Assembly: GCA_022494885.1 (NCBI GenBank)
Contig: JAGVSM010004947.1
Span: 62,001-126,000 of the forward strand
Direction: 5' to 3'
DNA length: 64,000 nt
From: Micrasema longulum
Lineage: Eukaryota > Arthropoda > Insecta > Trichoptera > Brachycentridae
Shown here: piece by piece, positions 44,230 to 54,794 of the stretch
How positions within the stretch are numbered: position 1 is the stretch's first letter
Layout: each line of letters starts with the position of its first letter
Notes under the pieces: generated by a model
Told to the model about the DNA's origin: nothing
Database searches by the model: none
What the model saw: only the letters and a program-made list of their open reading frames with translations
Made by a program: the position numbers and the translations under genes

Positions 44230-44650
44230 GCTGTTGTTGTTTTATTTTCGTTTACATACTCATGTTTTTGTATTTTTTCACTATTTATTTATTTATTTTA
44301 AAGAAACAAACAGTCGACAATGATATAATAACATTTTTAAAAAAATACGGTTGAAAGACAGACCAGCGAAGTTTCTAAACAAAAATCATACATATTATCA
44401 AATTGTGTTACAGCAAATGGATGTGTTTATGTGTATTTGTATGAGAGTAAGTGTAGATGTGTATTATTGTGGGAGTAAGTGTTCAGGTGTGTGCATCATT
44501 AAATAGTAAGTGGGATCGTATCGCTGCCAGAAATAATAAGTCTTTATTTATTTTTAAATAAATTAAGGGGAATGTAAAATATATCAATAGATGAAAAAAA
44601 AACATTATAGTTAGAGCAAGAACGATAGAAGAAAGAGTGTTGTGGATAGT
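44230..44650. other. Unassigned, with a G/T-rich tract
   Basis: 44405-44500 consists of gtgtnt/gagtaagtg-like words with almost no C; a decayed microsatellite on this strand. Confidence 0.4.
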
Positions 44651-44652
44651 TA

Positions 44653-45490
44653 GTGCTCTATGCTGATGTCCTATCTCTGTTGCAATCAATTTCTTTTCAT
44701 GTTCCCAACCATTTCACCAGAAGTCGAACTCTGCTATATATCAAATCTTCTAAGGGCAACTTTTGTTTTTATGCCCCAATATCCAGAATGTGTAGATTAG
44801 TCAATTCGTCACACAACTTGAAATTTTTCGGAATAGATCTTCCGGCTTTTCTTAGATCTCTCCGCCAATAAAACAGTGTGGGATAAAGATAGATTGGCAT
44901 GGTTTAACTCGAAGTCTTATGTTATGTTGATTGTGTTTATGAATATATTGTTTATCATTATTTTTTTTGCCACATAGTTTCTTGTTCTTTTTATTCAGTT
45001 TCATAGACACATATTTCTTCAAATAACTGCCTAGTTATGCAGAAAGCAGCCAGTCCACAATTTTGAAAAACTGAGATAGTGATGTTATCGGGTGCAGTAA
45101 AGTCAACTCTATGTTTTGTTAAAAACAGTCAGATCGCTTTCATACAAAAAAATGTAATAAACACCTTCTGAAAATAGTGTCGATCACAAAAACGGCATTT
45201 CTTAATTTGCATAAAACACCCAAGCACTAGAAAAAATTTACGGTACCTTAAATATCATTGAAACCGGTCAAATACATAAAAAGATTTTTATTTGTCATTT
45301 ATAAAAAAACTAATTTATTCATTGTTTATCATTTGTAAAAGTCAAAAACACTCCAACTGTTGTGTACATTTAATTTTTCACTCTTTTCACAAAGGTGCTA
45401 TTATCTCAGTTTCACTTTTCTATGGATAACTGCTTTCTGCATAGCTACATTCAATACGCTTAGGCCGTATAATAATTAAATAAACAAATT
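44653..45490 (+). mobile_element. LINE-J1 C-terminus and 3' UTR, split by MITE-2
   Basis: The frame 44653-44871 reads SFHVPNHFTRSRTLLYI, NFCFYAPISRMCRLVNSS and IDLPAFLRSLR, then stop. It is followed by the J1 UTR (cagtgtgggataaagataga, gaatatattgtttatcatta). The UTR breaks at 45031, where MITE-2 lies. It resumes at 45448 with the J1 end ttaggccgtataataattaa. Confidence 0.8.
45032..45447. mobile_element. MITE-2, about 416 bp
   Basis: The left end TAGTTATGCAGAAAGCAG and right end CTGCTTTCTGCATAGCTA are inverted. Similarity extends some 48 bp inward (…AACTGAGATAG against CTATCTCAG-like), with gaps of identity in the middle. A TA on each side is consistent with a Tc1/mariner-type duplication, though the outermost TA could also be element sequence. 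No coding frame. It lies within the LINE-J1 UTR and is therefore younger than it. Confidence 0.75.
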
Positions 45491-45735
45491 GTGCTTATTT
45501 GTTTTTCATTTTTAGGAAAATAATTATATTTTTTTCTGTGTATTTTTACGTCGTTTGTATTACTCTGCTCTTCTTCCTTTTCAAAGCGGAATCTTGAGCG
45601 TACGGCCGCGGTCCCAATTTGGAACTGACACTGTTTTCCTTCACTACTAAAATTAGAAAAAGATGATTGTACTGTCCATGTGTATTTGATTGATCACACA
45701 TTGACAGTACTGCAGTGAGGGGTTCAATGAAACGT

Positions 45736-46434
45736 CTGTATTCTGGTAAAACGAATGCAAAATCAGGAAATCATACGATTTTGCCATTTTAAAAAAATGT
45801 TTTTTTTTTAATCGCGCAATGAAAAAAAAATAAAAAATCATTAATCAGATAAGAATAATATTTTTAAAAGGTATTTCTGTTGAAAAATATACATAAAAGT
45901 TTTATGTAACTAAAATATAATTACTTTTAGACCGGCAGATTATGCCATTTCAAACTTAGACTAAACATAGGTATCTGGAATCTCAATAAAGACTAAGTAT
46001 TGAACTTAAATTTGTAAAAATAATTTAAAGGAAATAAGTTAAACATAAAAGTGGCCGAAGACAAGATTTAATTTTTTGATTGTAAAAAATTTCAAGCATT
46101 TTAAATCACATACATTTTTGTGACATTTTTCTTTATTTCTACGTAAAAATGTGCCTTCGGTAATACTTAAAAAAAAATAATTATTGAAATACTTTTGTTG
46201 AAACCTTTTTTTAAAGAATTGTATTCTTTTTTTAAAAAAGCAGTTATTCAGGTTGTAATGTTTAATTAATAACAACATCTTATTTACATTTTTATGACCT
46301 TCAGACCTGCCCTTATCGTTTTCGCTAATTCATATTTTTTATTTTTTTATTATTGCGCGATTAAAAAAAAAATCGTTTTAAAATGGCAAAATCGTATGAT
46401 TTCCTAATTTTGCGTTCGTTTTATCAGACTACAG
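45736..46434. mobile_element. MITE-3, about 699 bp, nested in repeat X
   Basis: Inverted ends of about 100 bp: CTGTATTCTGGTAAAACGAA at left and the inverse of CTGTAGTCTGATAAAACGAA at right. They continue through atcatacgattttgccattt and the poly-T next to aatcgcgcaat. The interior is A/T-rich and non-coding. The related repeat at 57687-58140 lacks it, leaving about 21 bp there, so the insertion can be placed between 45735 and 46435. No target-site duplication is evident. Confidence 0.75.
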
Positions 46435-46506
46435 CCTTATGTTATTTTTAATTTCGCGGTTTGATTAAAGGGAAATATTAATTTTTCGATTCATTAGTTT
46501 TAAGAA

Positions 46507-46677
46507 ATGGATAGTGAATATACAAAACTGAAGAAAGACACAAGTCTTTATGAACAGTTTCGGTAAAGGGTGGGTGCTTTTATTGTGATATTTGTTACTT
46601 TACTCAGTATTTTTGTATGGGCTTACTTGTGTCAATGGTTCGTAAATTTTATACAGACCTACTTTAATTCTGAATAA
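46507..46677 (+). pseudogene. Small membrane-protein-like frame with one stop
   Basis: ATG at 46507; 19 codons (MDSEYTKLKKDTSLYEQFR), a TAA at 46564-46566, then 36 more codons in the same frame to TAA at 46675. The second part has one strong hydrophobic span (GAFIVIFVTLLSIFVWAYL) with aromatic residues after it, typical of a single-pass membrane segment. An AATAAA-like signal (gaataataaaaac) directly follows. The copy at 57.7 kb has GAA at the stop position but is frameshifted and truncated by a SINE. No family was recognised; it could be a chance frame in A/T-rich DNA. Confidence 0.4.
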
Positions 46678-46735
46678 TAAAAACAAAGGCGTTAAGGGGG
46701 TTCTGAGGGGTGTGGACGATGTATTGGCCTCGGTC

Positions 46736-47640
46736 CATACGTCCTCCTCCCCTCCTTAATCCGCATAGAGTTTGTATTCATTACAATAATTGAGTTTGTC
46801 CAAATTTTCGTAGACAAAAGACTGTCTTTAGGAATATTTATAATAACTTTCTTCTATGCGCAGCTGACAGAGAGTCCCCCAGAACTCTATAACAGCTGCG
46901 GGTGAATGGTGGGCTCAAGGATCTCCCCCTCAATATCTCTGAACTGATCACTGATTAAGGATAGCTAGATAACTATTACAACGTGGAAATTTTATAAGAT
47001 CTGTTGCAATTTAACCCTCCCGGACTTAAAAGAAATATCTAAGCTTATTTATTCGATGACTTTTCTGGTAATCATCATTTACGAGATTAATTTTTTAAAT
47101 TTTAGGTTTAATTTTTTGCATTGCCGTACCACATAATGATAAAAATCTATAAAAAATCATTTAAATATTTTTCTGCTAAATTCTTTGAATAATAATTCAC
47201 ATTTGTCTTTCTTTTCCCCCCGTGCAAACATCAAATATTACAAACAATCGCTCTATAGTTTAATAATTTTTGGTATATCGGTCAATACGCACGGGTACTT
47301 TTTGCTATTTGGTCACCTTTTTCCAGCCATCACTACAAAAATCCAAATGTCGTGATTTAAACTTTACATGCATCTCTCTCCCAACTCCTCGCTGTTCCAC
47401 CTCACTAACGCGTAACGAGAATTTAGATCAATGCTGTTCAACATGTCACATAGAGAGCAGCGGCCTATCATATGGCATCTTTTCAACATTATTTTATGAT
47501 AAAATGTAGAAATTTTCATCCGGAGAATTACTGGTACCCTTTCAGGAACTTGTGGTTTGTTTTTTTACATATTCCCTACAGGATGAAGAAAGGGAATTCA
47601 TTTTAATGATTGGTTTTACTTAGAGTCCACATTTTCAATC
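46736..47640. other. Unassigned, with an FB1 flank scrap
   Basis: 46785-46830 is an FB1 flank (tgagtttgtccaaattttcg). 47270-47509 holds a Cys- and Ser-rich 79-codon frame with no recognised domain. Confidence 0.3.
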
Positions 47641-47644
47641 TGTT

Positions 47645-47810
47645 GTGTACATTTTCTATACTACAATATTTCACTTTTCCCGGACTGGTACCGAAAGCGT
47701 AAGAATGATCACTTGACTGTTATATAATATATGATCAAAATTCCCTTAATTTAGACCATCAATGCAGTGTCCTATGCACAATCAGGTGGGGATAGTAATA
47801 AATTTAGTGA
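47645..47810 (+). repeat. SINE-A body without head
   Basis: tttcacttttcccggactgg, taccgaaagcgtaagaatga and gcagtgtcctatgcacaatc are SINE-A body; the tail is gatagtaataa. A second tail piece (ccatgcaccatcagatgcaa, gtgatgatgatgg) lies at 48000-48063. Confidence 0.7.
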
Positions 47811-48069
47811 TGTATACATTTTGGCTCTTTAGACACAAATTGTTTGTAGCTAATTTGTTTAAAAATGTTGATAACGATATCAATATGACGTCACAATTAC
47901 AATTAAGATATTATATAATATTGTTATCAGAGTCTTCGATATATTTTTATGCGCCAAAACTTTTGGAGAAATTGCGTATTGTAAATCAAATCATTATTTG
48001 GTGTACCGTACCTATGAAGTGTTCCATGCACCATCAGATGCAAAATAGGGTGTGATGATGATGGTGAAA

Positions 48070-49300
48070 TAACATATTTAATAATATAGGATATTAAAAA
48101 ATATAACTGAACAAATCACTAGTGACATGGATAAAGACATAATTCTTGCAGTTTTACAATGCACGTAATAACTTTATGGCAACACTACTTTATGGCGGAC
48201 GCCTCACAATGGCTACACAATTTTATTTTGTATTATGGAAAATTATGCAGTCAGTGATAAAAGTGAATCGCAAATGTGAATGACAGAGATGTAAATCACA
48301 CACGATGCACGCAACAATTATTATTATTATAGCATTGATAGCGTAGAGACATAGAAGATAATTAGGACTTAAAATAAATATAATGAAGATTTCTCAATTA
48401 GCGAGCGCATTTAATACAATGCGTCAAAGACAACACTTGAATATGCATGTTTGAATGGCGCTATGTGCCAAAAACAATCTAAGGCACATCACAAGAAAAC
48501 TCTCCAAAAACAATACTATTTTTTCATTACTTTTCAGTTCAATTTTCTTCATTGTTATTAGTGCAGACTTTTATGTATGAGATTAAAAAACATAAGAATA
48601 AATCAACAAAATAAACGGTAGAGAAAAATCACGTTTTCTTTTCAAAATTTGAAATTAATAAGGGTCTACGAAATAATATCACGTTATTACAAAAAAATAT
48701 ACCTTTTTCTATTAAATTTATAATTTAAAATATCCGAAAAAACGCTTCATTACATTGGCCACGCTCCTAATACGTCAAGATTTGGTTAAATTTAAAGCTT
48801 TGTGACCGCTTCAATTTTAAAAAAATATCTTCATGAATGTTGACTTCACAATTATCAAGGCCAAACATGTCGCTTTTTTGTAAAAACAAGTTTCTAAATA
48901 ATTTTATTTTTAAAGTTATGAATGAAAACATTTTTCCACCAATACTGATTTTGAAAAAAAAAGTTTTTTCCTAAATCAATTTCACATATTTTTATCGGTG
49001 TATGTGATATTTCCCTAAAATAAAATTAGATTGAATTGGAAGAAGGCTTACAGTTTAGAGAATTTGAAAAAATATATACATATATACCCAGGTTTCATAC
49101 AATATATTTAATAATCAATATTGAAGTATATTTTGACGCCATAAATAAAAGTGATATTGAGCACTTTGATGTTTTTTTTTATTTTTTTTTATAGGAGTTG
49201 CTTTATTATTTACCTTGCTTATAATATACAAGGTTTATATTTCAAAAGTGGATTTTTCTGCAATTAAATTTCTTTAAATTGATCTAAACTGTTGGGATCA
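48070..49300. other. AT-rich DNA, nothing recognised
   Basis: Contains an (ATT)n at 48318-48335. No supported exon. Confidence 0.4.
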
Positions 49301-49314
49301 GGAGGGATATACTA

Positions 49315-49680
49315 ATGTGGGCCAATCAGGAACTTCTCAGCATTTGCTTATGTGGAGAGGAAACCACTCAAAACTCTTTAGGAGAAGCCGGCCTGTTGGC
49401 AGTAGTCAACAGGCCTTCCGTTCCACTAGAGGAGTGTTCGGCATTTTCTTCCCTACTTTGGTTTATTTTACCAATAGCCTGCACTATATTGATCATGTAT
49501 AATACTACCTCTCGTGTGAGTTCTTTATTACCTATCACCGATGGGATGTCGCATAGATCTTCACCCAAGCTTCTGCATCGCGCCTCCAGCTGTTGTCTTT
49601 GAAAGCTGAAAAGGGGGCAATGCATCAACAGGTGAGGGACATCTTGAGGAGTTTCATCGTCTTTGATGTTAGCTTTGACT
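49315..49680 (-). mobile_element. LINE-T (R1-like) C-terminal fragment
   Basis: Minus-strand reading: DDETPQDVPHLLMHCPLFSF, then QRQQLEARCRSLGEDLCDI and NKELTREVVLYMINI. This matches the end of R1-clade LINE proteins: the second half of the zinc finger (H-x4-C, here HLLMHC) in an ET-P-x-x-V-x-H-L-x-x-x-CP context, followed by the helical tail. The first half of the finger is cut off at 49680, where a LINE-R piece begins in the other orientation. Still open for about 100 codons. Confidence 0.75.
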
Positions 49681-50240
49681 GATTATTTTGGGGTCTCCAC
49701 TGGAGTTAGGCAAGGCTGCGTCCTTAAACCATTCTTATTTACTATACCGATGGATTTAATTATATTTCAATTTCTTTATTTTATAAATGTATGTACATTG
49801 GAAAAATGTTTCAAGGCATACATATAGATGGTAAAATAAAAATACCCAGCAATTAAAGGAAAACTAGCTATCCTCCCTTCTATCGAACTTTTTTTCACTA
49901 ATATGAAAGCTGTCGATATCCGAAGAGATACGGTTGAGTAAAGACATTGCTCTTTCTACTGGCATTACCATTGGCAAGTTGGATCTACAAGTAGGAAGAT
50001 AAAACAGCTTAAGCTGCCAATGTCTAAGGTGGTCATAAGTAACATAAAGAAAAATATTCTCCATATGTAAATCCATACCACCTGACCGGGGTATAAAAGT
50101 GATTTTTTCCTATAGCTGCGTGACTTGGAGTGATGACGATGCGGTTTTTCTATAAAAAATATATTGGTGATTTAAAGAAAATCATTGACAGACTGCAGAA
50201 GAATTCTGATTGTTTGGGGCTTTTTGCTCAATTTTTGACT
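49681..50240 (+). mobile_element. LINE-R reverse transcriptase fragments, split by LINE-J2
   Basis: 49681-49764 reads DYFGVSTGVRQGCVLKPFLF then TIPMDLI, the reverse transcriptase motif before the catalytic site. After the J2 insertion, about 50108-50240 reads LRDLE, a shift, DDDAVFL and KIIDRLQKNSDCLGL, equivalent to the ADD box and following helix. The motif order is right for one gene interrupted once. Confidence 0.65.
49745..50090 (-). mobile_element. LINE-J2 C-terminus and 3' UTR
   Basis: The minus frame 49864-50076 includes HLRHWQLKLFYLPTCRSNL and ERAMSLLNRISSDIDSFHI. It is the better preserved J2 copy; that at 14930 needs a frameshift in the same place. Short UTR on the low-coordinate side. 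It lies within LINE-R. Confidence 0.7.
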
Positions 50241-50449
50241 GTATTCAGAAGAACGCGGGATAAACATGGGAGAAGGCGAGAATGCTAGCTGGCAAAAAAG
50301 TTTCCTGGAGGAGTTTGGTGATGTCCACATGCTCCATTTAGAAACGAATGTGGAAAAAAAAGAGGCAAATTTATGCAAAAAAGTTTTTTAATATTTTATT
50401 TGCCATAAAAGGTCAGGTGGGCCTAAGTACATTGGAATGATCAATCTAA
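50241..50449. other. Possible continuation of LINE-R, unproven
   Basis: A plus frame gives MGEGENASWQKSFLEEFGDV. I could not match it to LINE-R protein blocks. Confidence 0.2.
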
Positions 50450-50690
50450 AAAATAAAGATTTTCTTTCTCCTTCTTCTTTTATTCCCATCTCCTTTCTTT
50501 CTTCATAGTACAGTGTAGTTTTATGTTTGATTTTTTTTCAAATATTTTGCATAAAATCATAAAATTCTGTAATCTATACTTCTTATTTTCTCAAACTGAA
50601 CGGTTTGGGTAGGTAGGAAGAAATTTTTAATTAAATATGCCCGCCCTTATTTGTTTATAAAATGTATATTTATATAAAGTCTTAAATAAG
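50450..50690 (+). repeat. PLE 3' UTR fragment
   Basis: The CT-rich tract (tctccttcttcttttattcc), cttcatagtacagtgtagtt and the conserved end aacggtttgggtaggtagga followed by atatgcccgcccttat match 33170-33430 inverted. Confidence 0.75.
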
Positions 50691-50699
50691 TATTACACT

Positions 50700-51220
50700 T
50701 GTACGTAACTCTTGTGTATTTCCATAAATAAATTCTCATTAAACACAATATAATATTATTGTTTGTAACCATCTATTACCCTAGTATGGCGTCGTAAAAA
50801 TGTGTAATTTATGTTGTCCGCTAAAATAATGGCTGCGTGTGTAGTTGTGATATGACGTGTGATACGAAGCAAGATAATTGCTCTGACTGTGGACGATCGT
50901 ATCGGGAGATCAGCCGATAGCAGAGGGCATAATGCACTAGTCAAGGTAACACAAGGAGACATCCAACGGTTCATTTAAGTTTTTAGGTCGGAATAAGGTG
51001 CAATATTGTCATTGTGTGAAGAAAAGGCTAAACTTTAATATTTCCCAAAATACTGCTTACAAATGAGAAAGCACTTAATTTAAATTTGTTACTGTTATGC
51101 AAATATTTTTAAAGAAATATTTGCGTTTTTTCAATTTCCCCAATTATTTCAATTTTGAAAGGGGGAATTTTCAATGACTGTAAATAACCCACTAGAAAAT
51201 AGAAATCTTTGAAACTCGGA
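50700..51220. other. Unassigned sequence
   Basis: 50780-50960 is less A/T-rich and carries a 72-codon minus frame with no recognised domain; possibly an old repeat. Confidence 0.25.
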
Positions 51221-51225
51221 TCATA

Positions 51226-51620
51226 GTCCTCCCCTTTTTATACCCAGTGGTGCACAGGAGACTGAATTTGTAAATCAAATGCAGAGTATTTCTATCATCT
51301 GTTACATGAAAGTAAGGTGACCAGTCCAGAAACAATAATATATTTTAGTTTAAACAGCCTTTAGAATAATTATTTTACGGCTTACCTGCTAGGAATCAAA
51401 CCCAGGACCTCAATAATGTTAGGCAAATGCGCCAACCACTACACAACGAGGCCGACTCCACACGACTTATTGTCATTTAGGATTGTTACCTGAGAGCAGC
51501 CATCAAGTCTAAAACGCTCGGCCAGGGTTCTGATTCTTATTCAAATATAGAACTAGATTCTTTATCTTCCTGGACACAGAATAAAATAGGTTTTTACCGA
51601 ACACGGAGCTATGAGAAGTT
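51226..51620 (-). repeat. SINE-A/SINE-B composite copy
   Basis: From right to left on the minus strand: the SINE-B upstream segment (51465-51620, including cgagcgttttagacttgatg), a tRNA-like head (cggcctcgttgtgtagtggt; B box ggtttgattcc), and a SINE-A-type body and tail to 51226. The order segment-head-body matches 17148-17626, which supports a single composite element. Confidence 0.65.
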
Positions 51621-51934
51621 ACCTATATAGGTTTAAATGTCGGAATGATGACTATTGTCCATGCGATAATATTTCTTCACAGAGTATCGAACATTGGTAA
51701 TTTCAGTACCAATTTTTTAGTTTACAGCGCCATAATCTTGAAGCAGAATGCAGTAAAGATGGAATATCCTTAAAAAATATCCACACTGTCGTTAAAAGTA
51801 GTTATCACGCGCCATTGTTCTTGGACTTTGCAATAATGGTGATTGGACTCATAAAGGTAATGAACCAAAATCAGTGATCGAACACCCCATTTCCAAGACA
51901 AAAAAAAAGATATTTTCAGAGTATTTTAGCCTTG

Positions 51935-52040
51935 TACACGACACGTAAGACTACTTATTGGTCGTAAGTCCTCTAAATGCCTAGAATTCCATTTTTCTCT
52001 GACATAAATTATTTCTCTCTCCGTTGAAATAAATTTCAAT
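51935..52040 (+). repeat. FB1 arm scrap
   Basis: ttattggtcgtaagtcctct, aaatgcctagaattccattt and tttctctctccgttgaaata are a diverged arm. Confidence 0.55.
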
Positions 52041-52044
52041 AGAC

Positions 52045-53090
52045 ATTTCACGTATTTTTTTATTTCTTTATATATTTATACAATTACACAATGACAATTA
52101 TTAATTTTCATGACTTTACCTGCTATAAAATGTATCTGTTAATTCGGGACTCTTATATACATCAATTTAAATAATATATAATATACAAAGATGTATTAAT
52201 GTTATTATATATACCCCAGGATAATATCATAAATATATACCTACTAAAAATTAATGCATAATAAGAAATATGTTTTATTTAAATCTTTAAGTATTAAGAG
52301 TAAGTGCATTGATGGACTTATTGCTAAAAGCAACATCTTCTAGCCTACAACTGGCCCTAGATACTCAGGTCGAGAATTGCAAGTGCAAACCGAAATCATC
52401 CGTTACACTTTTGTTGTTAAACTGAGAACCAAACCAAAAATACGGAACGCTTTTGTTCTACGAAATAGAGCTAAAGGGCTTCTCCAGTGAATTATTACTA
52501 TGAGTTAGCAACGAACCAAAAAGCGCTAAAAATAAACAAATTTAGTAATTAAATTTATTATTTTTATTTCATTTAATACTTTTTAAAATATTCAATAATA
52601 GAAACGCCTAATACGTTTTGAAGCGACTTTTAACTTATTTATTTTAGTTTTATAGTGCCCTAACAAGACAAAACACGTCACATGATTTGAAAATATTAAA
52701 AATGGAATTAAATCCAGTAAAAGTGTTTTATTTTTGATGCCTTACGAACTTTTTTTTACCTAAGTTTCGATTTTGGTTTTGACAGAAACTAAACCAGAAG
52801 CTGTTTTTTTTAATAAATTTATTAATTTATTTAATGCACCAAAAGCACAATTATATTTTTTTTATGTCCCGACTTGTAAGAAAATTCCGTGTTAAGTCGG
52901 GACTCTTTTATATATAAATCATAAACTTTTAAACAATATACAAAATAATCAAAACCGTATACAAAATAAAAAAAATAAATACAAATAATTGAAATGCATA
53001 CAAGTCAAGAAATGGAATGCAGAAAAGTTATTTAATAGTACATGGCAATATGTTATTTATAATTTATAGTTATTTCATAATTCAAATCGG
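52045..53090. other. AT-rich DNA with two R5-like scraps
   Basis: 52110-52160 (ttaattcgggactcttatat) and 52862-52912 (cccgacttgtaagaaaattc, gtgttaagtcgggactcttt) resemble R5 and can form a short hairpin. A LINE-J3-like terminus (ttatttaatgcaccaaaagc) precedes the second. Confidence 0.4.
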
Positions 53091-53094
53091 TAAT

Positions 53095-53720
53095 TTGAAA
53101 AAAGACTTTTCATTGATAAGTAAGTACCTACGAGTAGGTACTTATTTGTGATTGAATTCCAAAACTAAACACTGTTAATATTCTAGTATCAAATTTAAGT
53201 AGGTCCCTAGGTACTTTTATATGGTTGAATTCCAAAACATAAAATAAATATTTTTTCAAATATGGCATTATTTTTGCAAACGTCAAACTCCGGTCTTTTC
53301 ACCAACAGAGGGGTGTACTTATGTAGGAATACGATTTTTAAAAGTGCATTAAATTTATCATTATCAAAAATCCAGTTAAAAGAAATAAGGGGGTAGAAAT
53401 TACAAGGAATTTAAGAAAAGAATCTGATTGAGATCCACAAAAAAACATGGCTGTTTGTTAACATTAAAAAAAAACTTTTTTATACACAAAAAAACAACAT
53501 CTCTCCATTTTTTGTAAATGCATTCTCCTCGAATACAACCCTGGGAGATCGATGAATAATACATTTAGGATCCTTACTTATTTTTTACATATTAGATAAA
53601 AGATTTTAATATCTACGAACACGCACAGCGCAAAGATCTATATTTCTCTAAAAACCGCAAGTAAATCGGTTAAGCCGTTTAGGAGGAGCTCAGTTACATC
53701 ACACGTACAGAAGAATTATA
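53095..53720 (+). repeat. RF dispersed repeat
   Basis: Aligns with 60405-60950: ggttgaattccaaaa, gcaaacgtcaaactccggtc, ccaacagaggggtgtactt, then gcaaagatctatatttctct and aaaaccgcaagtaaatcggt. The start (53095-53165) also matches the inverse of 61800-61885 and holds a perfect palindrome, aagtacctac-ga-gtaggtactt (53122-53143). No coding frame. Its end resembles widespread insect repeats whose class I could not fix; Helitron or LINE is possible. Confidence 0.6.
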
Positions 53721-53724
53721 TATA

Positions 53725-54180
53725 TACAAAACATAGAATTAAGAATATAATTCTATGATTTAAAGATTCCCGAAGCAATCTTATACAGTGGACTCTACCC
53801 CTCGATAAAATCAAATTATGAATATTCAGTTTCGACTGAAAACTTTGATTTGGTCGGTCACTATTAAATTTGTCAAAATTTTGGATAAAATTATTTTACT
53901 TTTGTGAGTCATTGTGTGTGTCAAATGCGCAAGATAAGAGTGCAAATAAATACAATAATATTATTATGCCAACTGATGCATACAGCGTGTTCAATATGCC
54001 TACATTTTGCATCAAACGGCCGTATATTGAGTAGGCAGAGAGGAGGGCATTGCCGATGATTTTAGATTAAGCATTGTCCAGCTCTGAACAGACCTCCTAC
54101 GCAGATCGTGAATATTTTTTTCTACCAAACTACAGGGCCGCACTCCAACGTTAAAAGTCATACATATTAAAAAAATATAA
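53725..54180. other. Unassigned sequence
   Basis: No shared repeat. The minus frame 54012-54236 overlaps an FB1 flank and is not a gene. Confidence 0.35.
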
Positions 54181-54184
54181 TTTA

Positions 54185-54790
54185 TGATCTGTGTTTTAAG
54201 TCTGTCCAAATTTTTGTAAACAAAAAATTGATTCAACCCCCTAGGGAATCGTTAATGTTGACAAATTACAACTGAGATGAAGATTATTTTAAAGAAAGGA
54301 ATATAGAAGTTTAGGCATCTGTGTTACTCTACCGATACCACACCATACAGATACAACTTGCATCTATCTTAGTACAGGTATACCTGCACAGATAGATGCA
54401 ACAAAAACTAGTGTTGTTAAACATACAAAGCACATTGTACTCTGAATATTTTTTTGATGCATTATTTTTTTTTGTGTTATGTTAATGCGTTTTTTTTCTT
54501 AAAATATCTAAAAAGGATTATTATCATCTAAACGGCTCATGACCTGTCATTGACTAGTTTAAATGATCTCTTTACACACTCTATCATTTACAATTCTGCA
54601 TATATTTGATCATATAACTCAAGAACATCAAAAGATTGAAGAACAGAAGAAATTTTTTTTTTCAGATAAAGACAGAATAGCGAATGTTACACAGTGTGTA
54701 AAGTGGCCAATGACAGTTCACAAGCCCTGCATGCCTTGTCTTCTATATTCCCTTCTTGTTCTTCATCTTTGTTATAATATGTTAATATTA
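54185..54790. repeat. FB1 copy split by an unrelated insertion
   Basis: The left flank and arm end at gaagtttaggcatctgtg (54325). FB1 resumes at 54536 with gctcatgacctgtcattgac, runs through the core to cacagtgtgtaaagtggcca, and ends at ttcatctttgttataatatg. The intervening 210 bp do not occur elsewhere here and include a 44-bp imperfect palindrome. Confidence 0.7.
54359..54402. repeat. 44-bp palindrome inside the FB1 insertion
   Basis: TTGCATCTATCT and AGATAGATGCAA close a stem whose inner part (cag-gtatac-ctg) continues pairing with two mismatched positions per arm. Confidence 0.75.
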
Positions 54791-54794
54791 TTTA

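Larger units (their letters stand above)
45495..46735 (+). repeat. Repeat X, split by MITE-3
   Basis: The left part (45540-45735) holds a CpG-rich patch gcgtacggccgcggtcccaa. The right part resumes at 46435 and includes aactgaagaaagacacaagt, then ctttatgaacagtttcgg. Both parts align in order with the minus strand of 57687-58140. On the opposite strand the CpG patch keeps a frame (FQI-x-TAA-x-RSR) in both copies. The nature of X is unknown: it could be a duplicated or retroposed gene fragment, or a transposon. Confidence 0.65.

Noticed and set aside
47270..47509. 79-codon frame with five or more cysteines
   Set aside because: No recognisable spacing of a zinc finger or secreted peptide; no signal sequence; composition not different enough from neighbours.
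50756..50974. 72-codon minus frame in a less A/T-rich patch
   Set aside because: Ser/Thr/Ile/Leu mix without motif; could not be linked to any retroelement protein block.
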